From Siderastrea radians (lineage: Eukaryota > Cnidaria > Anthozoa > Scleractinia > Rhizangiidae): a DNA stretch of 64,000 nucleotides. The notes beneath the pieces are model-generated. The model saw only the letters and a program-made list of their open reading frames with translations. It was not told where the DNA came from and ran no database searches. The stretch is taken from assembly GCA_964017195.1 (NCBI GenBank), contig OZ024896.1, positions 28,107,430-28,171,429 on the forward strand, read 5' to 3'. Shown piece by piece: positions 56,585 to 64,000 of this stretch. Each line of letters opens with the position of its first letter. Positions within the stretch are counted from its first letter, which is position 1. The translations under genes were made by a program, and so were the position numbers.

Positions 56585-59157
56585 CTGCAATAAACAAGGA
56601 CAGACATCAATTTCAAGATTTAAACTATGATGTAGATGTTGTTTTCTTTTGAACCTCTCTACACTCATCGTCGTCGCCGTCGTCGTCGTCATCAACATCT
56701 TCATCACCACCACCACAACTACCACCACCATCGTCATTATCATCACGCACATTTTTTTACGCTCACTTCAATATGGTCGGTAATTATGTTTCATCAGTAG
56801 CACTGACCGTTCAATATTTAAAGAATAGAGTTCTTCTGTCGAAGGGACTATCGTGTGATAGGTTGCCCGAGGAAAATTGATGTTCACGCCGAATATTAGC
56901 CCGAGAACGTAGGGGAACGTAGGTTCCGAGGGAACCTATTACACATAGGGCCTGAGACAGAAGGACTCTATTGTTTTTATTGTACAACGCTTAATTTTGA
57001 GCGAAAATTGCCAAGAACGGGCACTATGCGCTGATAGTCGCCCGCTGAGGAGAGACACTATCGCGTGACGTGATCGATTTCGACCAATGGGGGCACGCCA
57101 AAATTTAGCGTTGTAGTATAATTAGGGCTAAGCGTTGTCACATCCGTTACCGTTACAGCGCGGTGCCAATAAGAACGTGGTCACACTTTTGCGCTCCGCG
57201 CTGAGTTAGGGTAGTCACTTTCGGATTTAGCAACCTTTTTCTATCGCTTCTTTCAGAGTTTTGATTCATTTAAGAAAAACAGTAGATTTCAATTGATTGT
57301 TTAGTTATATAGTTGGGGGATGACAAGATTATTAGGTGGATTCCAGCATTATGTGCTTACCCTCTTTAAATAAAGGTTTCGTTCTTTCGTAGAAATTTCT
57401 AAAGAAAGCACTGTTGGACTTTTGTAGTCTTAATAGTGTACATTGTCAACGGGTAAAAGAGGCCTTTGATACACGGTTTTTCTTACAAACGTCAAGTTAC
57501 GTTTGGAGACTCGTTCCTTTCGAGGGTCGCTAGTTTCATGATGCCAACCGTCAATTTTTCTTGCGACTTTCAGAGGGTATGGGGGATGTTACTTAGACGA
57601 CTGGAATCTTTTGGGAGGGAGGGGGGGGGGTACATAGTTGACTGAAATTTGTATTAGGGAATGGAGATGCTGAAACTCAATTGACGATGAAGTTTTGGGA
57701 GATCAGCATTGGTATACGTTTGTGAACTGTTTTAAGAGTGTTTCCTTTTTCGTTTCTACGAAAGGGTTCAGACCAAACAAAGCAGTTATTCCCAAGAGTG
57801 CAAATTTATTGAAGACAAACATTTTGTCACGCAAATGAAGAAGAACAAACGTACCTCCATTTTGTGTAATGTAACGGACCCAAGGAAGTGCTTGGTAGCC
57901 GCTCTTTTCTATAATCTTTAGATAACGAACCTGAAAAGGAATAAAAACAGGAATGTTACTTTTTTTTTCTTGCAAACGCTTAAGTTCAAGAATTCAACTT
58001 AAGCGGCCTTCATACGTCAGACTAATGTTGGCCAACTCGTGTCAGCAAACTCAAAATTTGTGTGTGAACGACAAAACAAGATGTTGGCAAACTGTTGGCG
58101 ACAAATAGAACTTGCCTCTATTCTCGTCAACAATTTGCCTACATGTTGTTGTGTCGTTCACACACACCAATTTGAGTTTGCCAACACGAGTTGGCCAACA
58201 TTAGTTTGACGTGTTAAGGCCTCTGAACGGTTGCGTTTAGAGGAAGTTTCATTAAAAAACAGAGTTTTTTAGTTCAACGGGTTAAAAAGAGGGCACGTTC
58301 GTATGCTTTGTTTGGTTGGTTTCTGTAGAAGTCGTTTATCTTATTGGATACACATTTATCATTTGTATTTAATTACTTACTTCTTTTTATGTTTGTGTCT
58401 TCCATTAGCATGCATGCTTAAGTATTTTGACACATTAATAAAGTTATTATTATTAACGTAATAATGATCAACAGCAGTAAAAACGCAATCGCTCGTCGGC
58501 AGCCAGAAGTTCGCATGACTCATGCAAATGAAAAGCATCATAGTTCAAATGATGAAAAATGTGTTATGTGTAGCAACCAGGATTCAATTGACCATACTTT
58601 TTTTGAATGCCAGGTCACGTTACAATTTTACGATCATTCCATGTCCTGGTTCAACGCACAACATAAGTCTAACGTCAAGCTTTCCAATCTTCAGTCCTTT
58701 TTAAATTTGTACCAACCACCAGCGCATATCTCTCCGCAACAAAATAAGAAATTATCTCTACTCCTTATTTGTGCCAAACAATACGTGTATGCCTGTAAGT
58801 CAATGCAGATGAGCCCCAACTTTAATGAGTTTTCATCGAAAATTAAATTACAGTGGAAAGTTGAAAAGTGCACTTGACGACCTTTGACCTTATTAGAAAC
58901 CCCCTCAATTTATAACTTTATCTCCGTGTCCTAGCCTCTGCTGTTAATTGCTGACACTTTTTTCCCCTTTTGTTTTTGTGTAGTTTTTTCTTTTTTTTCC
59001 TTTTTTCTATTTATTTGCTAAGTGTTATGCTTGTGCTTCAGTTTATTTATAACATGTGACTTTTGTAATTATATATACAATCATATGTACAATAATTATT
59101 CTAACTGATAGGATAATTGTAAGTTTGTGGTGAAGTAGATTGAAATAAACTGTTGCA

Positions 59158-59215
<58 letters not shown>

Positions 59216-62200
59216 GTTCAGTTTATCGACTTCCACTTGCTTTGAGGGTCCAAGGTCACTCGCTCTTACCACCCTACCCCCAAACCATTCCAGTCTGATA
59301 TACTTTATTTGCAAACCACACGTCTGTTCCGCAAAAGGTTTAACTTAAGCTAACCGGAGCAGAAGTAACAGAAAACGAGAATTTCAGGAATGTGACTTGA
59401 CATTAAGACAAGTCAAGTTCTGATAAATCCCAAAAATATTCTGAGGGTGCGTTCTTTTGGGACTATTCCGGAATAGGAATACTCGGAATAGACGGTATTT
59501 GTGTTCTTTTCGGAGCTATTCCGTTTTCGGAATGAACGGAATATCATTCCGTTCATTCTGCTCCCGATAGCAGAATGAACAGAATGAAAGGAATACGGTT
59601 TACTCGGAATAGACAGAATACGCGTTCTATTGGGAAATTTTTGGCGGGAAATCCGACGCGGCCGCCCGCGCGTGTGCAGACATAGTGGTTCTCAGGTCAC
59701 CTCCGCCATGGGTATTCCGTTTCCAGAATTGGCGTTCTTTTCGAAATTGAAATTCCGTGTATTCTGTTATTCCTAAACCGGAATAAGAATAACCAGAATA
59801 GTCCCAAAAGAATGCACCCACAGTCTCTCTACTTCCAAGGGAGGGGAGGAAGAGAGACCCTGGAAACGAAGGTTTTCATAAATACAGTATGCAGGAGATA
59901 AACTAAAAGCGGCTTTGAAAAGTGTTTGAGGAAAGAATGTCATTAGTAAATGAGGAAAGAAGAGAGGGAGAATAAGTGACAAAACCAGACTATATTAGCT
60001 GAGAATTAAACCAAGAAAACCTTGTGTCTAAGTTACCTGTATGCCGGATACGGTGAAATAAGGAATTTCAAACTTGACTTTGATGGGTGGTCTACCTTCA
60101 TCGATTTCTGAAAAACACAAACGCAGCTATATCATCATTTGTCACTCGATGGGCCACCTATTTGCACTTTATGAGCAAAATGACTATTTAGGGAGGTAAA
60201 AGGCACCGTTTGCGAAGGAGCGAGGGAGAGATTGGCTCCGACGAGCTGGCTGACAAAGTGCTTACCAACGGCAAAGAGTTAAAGGTGCACGGTCCAAAAA
60301 GAGTGTGTGCTCTTGAACATGGCTCGCGCCTTTGTAATCACTCTCACTGTTGGATCTTAATGGCCAGATATGGGTTATTGTATACTTCCCGCCTACTCCA
60401 TGATAATGAGCACAGCTGCACTTTGAGAGCAACCAATGAAATAACAAGGGGGCACGCTGGTGCAGTGGTTAGCGCATTAGCCCCCAATCCCTGCCATCAT
60501 GTTGTTTCCTTAGACAAGAAAACTTTACCCCACATTGTGTCTCTCTACCCAGGTGTATAAATGGGTACCGGCGACATACTACCGGGAGGTAACCCTGCGA
60601 TGGACTAGCATCCCATCTGGGGGGGAGTAGCACTAGTCTCAGTTGCTTCATGCTACAGAAACCGGGATAAGCTCTGGTTGCGTGGGCCTCCTTGGCTCCT
60701 GTGCTTTTACTAATGAAATAACCACATTCCAAGGGGCTATGTATAGCAAGCACAACGGCAGTTCTAGAAACTTAGGTGTTTCATGGTCAATATATTCCGC
60801 GAGAATGCGTGATGTTGAAGCCACACAAGTACACCTTTCATCAGCTTATTCACGTCTTTTTGCGAAATGAGTTTTTTCTTAGACCACATGAGTAGCACTG
60901 AGAAGCTAACAGAGGCAAAATTAGTTTCTCTGGCTTCCTCAAGGGTCAGAAAATGGCGTCGATTTAGTTACGTTTGAACTGCAATCAACGCACTAAACAG
61001 TAAAACATTTTCAGTGTTTTTAAACAAACCTGATTCCACACTAGGTAACCGGAAGTGAGCTCTCAACAGGAATTCTTTTCCTCCCTGGCAAGGAAACAAA
61101 TAGATAGAGAGAGAAAGTTGTTGCATGGAATATCACAGTACCTTTTGTTTGGTTGTGTTTTCGTACAAACGTTGGGCCTGCAAGTTCACTGTACTAATAC
61201 AAGTTTTAACTCGAGGTATTGACAACTGAAGGAAGTGAGTAGAGGTTTTGTGTTTGACCACATTGTTGACTTGTGTGGGCACCAGCTGGATGTTTTTGTT
61301 TTGTTTACTTGAGTTATTTACGTCCGTTGTGTTGTGGCTTTGAGTCAAGTCAGATAAAATTAAATTAATGCTTTTCTCATTGTACACGTAAAATGTAACA
61401 AACTACATGTATAAGGCAACTGTTAGGTCACTTACCGGGAAGGATTTCATATTCCAGACTATTTCATTGTCCTCTGGGGTGTACTTCACAACTCCTACTG
61501 ATGTCTAAAGAAGGGAATTAAACTTTGTGATTAATTATCAAGGCATAGGGATGGAAATAATTTTCCTTGTTTAGAGAAGATTAGTCCTTCCAGTCCCACC
61601 AGAAATCATCTATTGACCTTTCCTGGCCCCTCACAGGGAAGGGGGTTTAGGTTTATTTACTTAAAGCACATTTGGTCGGGGAAGAGGCTTCACAAAAAAT
61701 GGACCTTGTTTCATGAAGCCAAGGCGTTGCACCCAGATGCAGCTGAGGGATGGTGGGGGGGGGGGGGGGGGGGTAAAACGTTGGGGAGGGTTGCAGAGAA
61801 AGTCAAGCAACCAACTAAACATTAGTACTCTGAGATCTTAATCACCTTTGAGTACACTACCTGTCTGAGAATTTTTCAGTATTCTGTCTGAGCAGAGATC
61901 AGTGGGGAGAATTAGAACATTCATACCTTTTATGATATTCTCATAACTACCACAACAGTGACTGTGCAGAGATGAGTGAGGACAATTTACACATTGATAC
62001 CTTAAATTTAGGTGAGTCAGCATCAGCTGGCACTGGAATATGAATCTCCACATTATTGGCAGTTGAACGTCTCTTGAATTGGCTCTTAGCCTACAAAGAA
62101 CAGAATTCAATTTACTGTCAAATTAACTACAATTCTAGCCTGCACATAGTGCAGCTATGTTGATAATGCCTTGGAATTTGTGGGTCAATATCATGCCTGT

Positions 62201-63687
62201 CTCTAGGGCTTTAATTTGCCAATTTAAGCAAATTTTCTCCTAATTATTAGTCTCTTTCACCAAGTGGTGTCATTCTGGTGCATTAGAAATTTAATTGTCC
62301 ACCCACCTCCCCTGCAGCAATGCATTCTATTCTGTCCTACCTTTGTCTTACGACCTCTGCCTTTGCCTTAACTCAGTTTCACCAAGGAAGTGAATGGTTG
62401 TACAGACAGTGAAAATGGTTTATGCAGTCACCTGGTTAGATTAATGTTAAAGATGCCAGTTTGCAGGACAGGTGTTAAGGAGTTCCAAAATGTCATTTAC
62501 GTGTAAGGGGAATCAAAGATTTTACCTGGTGCTTTGTCGAAACTGTTCCAAAATCTAAAATTATCACTATGTACCCTTCCTCGTGAGCAAAATGCTCTTT
62601 CGACACCATGAGAAAAGTTTCAATTGAAGGCTTAAAAGGAGAACCAACCATCTACAGTGGGACCCTAATATAACAAAGTGCCAAGGGACTGGGAAAAAAT
62701 ATGTTCATCACAACAGGGTTCCGTTATAAGGGGGGAGCATTCTGCATACCAAAAGTGATACAATCATGTAATGTGTACATGTAATGTGTTTTTACTGTAT
62801 TTGAGTATGACTACTCATTCTGTACGTATTACAAATAGGAACTATTGAAATACATAGGGCTGCCCTATTCCCCAGACAAGAAGAAGGAAATGATGGTGAT
62901 GAAGGTGTTAAACATACCTTAATCATGTATTCCACACGACTGTGAGAATGCCGCTCAATCACAGACTCAATCCAGATTAAGGGTTTCACCTTGGAGTAGA
63001 AAACCAATCAAACATACATAGTATATAAACAAACTTTTCTTAGTGGACCACTTTGTGCTGCTATTTCAGGACAACATTCCTGATTGTAATACAAGTTTAG
63101 AACTGTATAAAGTATTCTTAAGTTAAGGTGTCACTGATTATCAACATAGAGGCAGCCCACATACACATAAAATTAATATAACATCCTTGGTAATTTAAAG
63201 CATACATCAAACCTTTGGTTTTCAAAATCTAATTGGAAATTCCTATAATTTTATTTTAATTTCATGTTGTTAATAATGAAGTTCTTATTATTTTTTTACC
63301 ACAGACTAGCTAATTTCACCCCAAAGCCTTGTGTTTGAAGTGTAAAACTGTCAAGTCTTGAATAGAAAATTCCAAAGCAACACAGTTGAAAAGAATTCTC
63401 ATACAAAGACAGTGTCAAGTTGCCAAATGCTTTTTAAAAAGTTGCATACAAACAAGGTAAGGTGGTTAATTTTGAGCTAGTAACATGCATTATGCATATT
63501 AATAAACAGGAAAAATTTTAATGTACAAGACTTTTAACCCTTACATGAGTGTTGAGTCTGTAGGACATCAGTTCAAACTCGCCATCAGGAGGGATAAAAG
63601 AAATAGTACGGTCATTCTCAAATCTGGACAGGCGGACACACTGGTGAAATTTAACATCCTCTAGTTCCACTGCTTTACTCTTGGTAC
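56562..63687 (-). CDS. AP1M: AP-1 clathrin adaptor mu subunit, last eight exons
   Basis: Exons in coding order: 63545-63687, 62918-62989, 62001-62090, 61436-61504, 61030-61084, 60037-60107, 57855-57930 and 56562-56584 (TGA). All junctions are GT/AG and in phase; together they give 599 nt of the mu-homology domain. Recognised blocks are [75 protein letters not shown] and [16 protein letters not shown], near-identical to vertebrate AP1M1/AP1M2. AP-1 recruits Tyr-based sorting signals into clathrin coats at the trans-Golgi network and endosomes; this domain binds the YxxPhi signal. The longin-like N-terminal half lies beyond the window. Only one AP1M gene is expected outside vertebrates, so M1 versus M2 is not assigned. 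Confidence 0.95.
56660..56745. repeat. Compound trinucleotide microsatellite
   Basis: Runs of TCG, TCA and CCA triplets lie in the region just upstream (minus sense) of the AP1M terminal exon, within its last intron. Confidence 0.85.
56824..56972. mobile_element. Short inverted-end MITE
   Basis: AATAGAGTTCTTCTGTC at the left is inverted as GACAGAAGGACTCTATT at the right. It lies in the last AP1M intron. Confidence 0.65.
58003..58222. mobile_element. Palindromic MITE
   Basis: GGCCTTCATACGTCAGACTA and ATGTTGGCCAACTCGTGT at the left are inverted in ACACGAGTTGGCCAACATTA and GACGTGTTAAGGCC at the right; TGTGTGTGAACGAC pairs with GTCGTTCACACACA. It lies in an AP1M intron. Confidence 0.85.
58464..59156 (+). 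mobile_element. 5'-truncated LINE, C-terminal zinc-binding end and 3' UTR
   Basis: An open frame 58464-58877 (about 137 residues, TGA) contains [20 protein letters not shown], the C-x2-C...H-x3/4-C pattern of the RT zinc-binding domain at the C-terminus of LINE ORF2 proteins. About 280 bp of AT-rich 3' sequence follows, ending in AATAAACTGTTGCAAATAAT and a long AAT tail. The RT and endonuclease are missing, as expected for a 5'-truncated copy. It lies in an AP1M intron on the opposite strand. Confidence 0.72.
59157..59213. repeat. (AAT)n tail / microsatellite, ~19 units
   Basis: An uninterrupted AAT run directly follows the LINE 3' end, so it probably began as the element's 3' tail and expanded by slippage. 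Confidence 0.9.
59445..59820. mobile_element. MITE with GGGTGCGTTCTTTTGGGACT ends
   Basis: GGGTGCGTTCTTTTGGGACT and ATTCCGG at the left are inverted as CCAGAATAGTC and CCAAAAGAATGCACCC at the right. Internal repeats of CGGAATAG and GGAATGAACGGAAT fill the body. It lies in an AP1M intron. Confidence 0.85.
60446..60711 (+). mobile_element. tRNA-derived SINE with exact 11-bp target duplication
   Basis: The head AAGGGGGCACGCTGGTGCAG and TGGTTAGCGC is a tRNA-type A box. The body contains CCCAGGTGTATAAATGGGTA and GGAGGTAACCCTGCGATGGA. AATGAAATAAC flanks it at 60435-60445 and again at 60712-60722, the expected signature of retroposition. Fragments resembling the body occur at about 33470-33500 and 50120-50205. 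Confidence 0.85.
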
Positions 63688-64000
63688 CTGCGCAAGTATT
63701 AATAATACAAAGTCATCAGTGTTAGAACAAAACAGCTCTTTCAGCTCAATAGCTGCTTCAGCACTCTACACCATAAAGTCTAGAAGATGATAAGCTGGCA
63801 CTCGAAAATAATTAATGTTTGGTAGCAAGAAGCCACTAGAAGCATTGTGCAGTTCCAGAAAATATCCATACCCATCCCATGGATGGACATTGGAAATTCC
63901 GAGGGGGTGGGGCATCTCAAAAAAATCGTAAAGGAAAGTATGAAGCTAAACTGGAATTTCCAGAGGGGTGGGGAAGGGGGGGTTCAAACCAAAAAACCAC

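Noticed and set aside
59096..59314. Minus-strand frame with a long poly-Tyr run
   Set aside because: It is the translation of the AAT microsatellite.

Overview
The window is nuclear DNA from an animal, most likely an anthozoan cnidarian such as a stony coral. That assignment is inferred: metazoan genes with many phase-consistent introns, AT-rich introns packed with small palindromic DNA transposons, tRNA-derived SINEs, a Ty3/Gypsy element and LINE debris. No bacterial or organellar signal is visible. Exon borders below were placed by hand from GT/AG sites and reading-phase agreement.

Layout. Positions 1-4901 hold the 3' part of a broken Ty3/Gypsy retrotransposon (MYND-type zinc finger, protease, RT, RNase H, integrase, probable 3' LTR). 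It lies 80 bp upstream of the last three exons (4982-7484, +) of an acid-sphingomyelinase-like phosphodiesterase, probably inside one of its introns. 7485-10867 has no convincing gene. 10868-13073 (-) holds two in-phase exons of an unrecognised Lys/Arg/Gly-rich protein with about seven 27-residue repeats. 13492-41714 (-) is a complete 21-exon TUT4/TUT7-type terminal uridylyltransferase; the exons sum to 4398 nt, or 1465 codons plus stop. 42263-50702 (+) is a complete 8-exon chromatin gene of 490 codons with SAMD1/KAT6-type winged helices, a KAT6-type double PHD finger and a SAMD1-type SAM domain. 50703-56561 is intergenic and repeat-rich. 56562-63687 (-) holds the last eight exons of the AP-1 clathrin adaptor mu subunit, whose 5' end lies beyond the window.

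The uridylyltransferase and the winged-helix/PHD/SAM gene are divergent, with start codons 548 bp apart, so 41715-42262 probably carries a shared promoter. The genes have unrelated cellular roles: lysosomal or extracellular phosphodiester hydrolysis, RNA 3' uridylation, chromatin reading and vesicle coat assembly. They do not form a system.

The most interesting item is the winged-helix/double-PHD/SAM protein, which joins features of SAMD1 and KAT6A/B in one polypeptide without an acetyltransferase domain. Most remaining non-coding sequence is intron, and at least 25 mobile-element copies can be delimited by inverted ends, nesting or target-site duplications.
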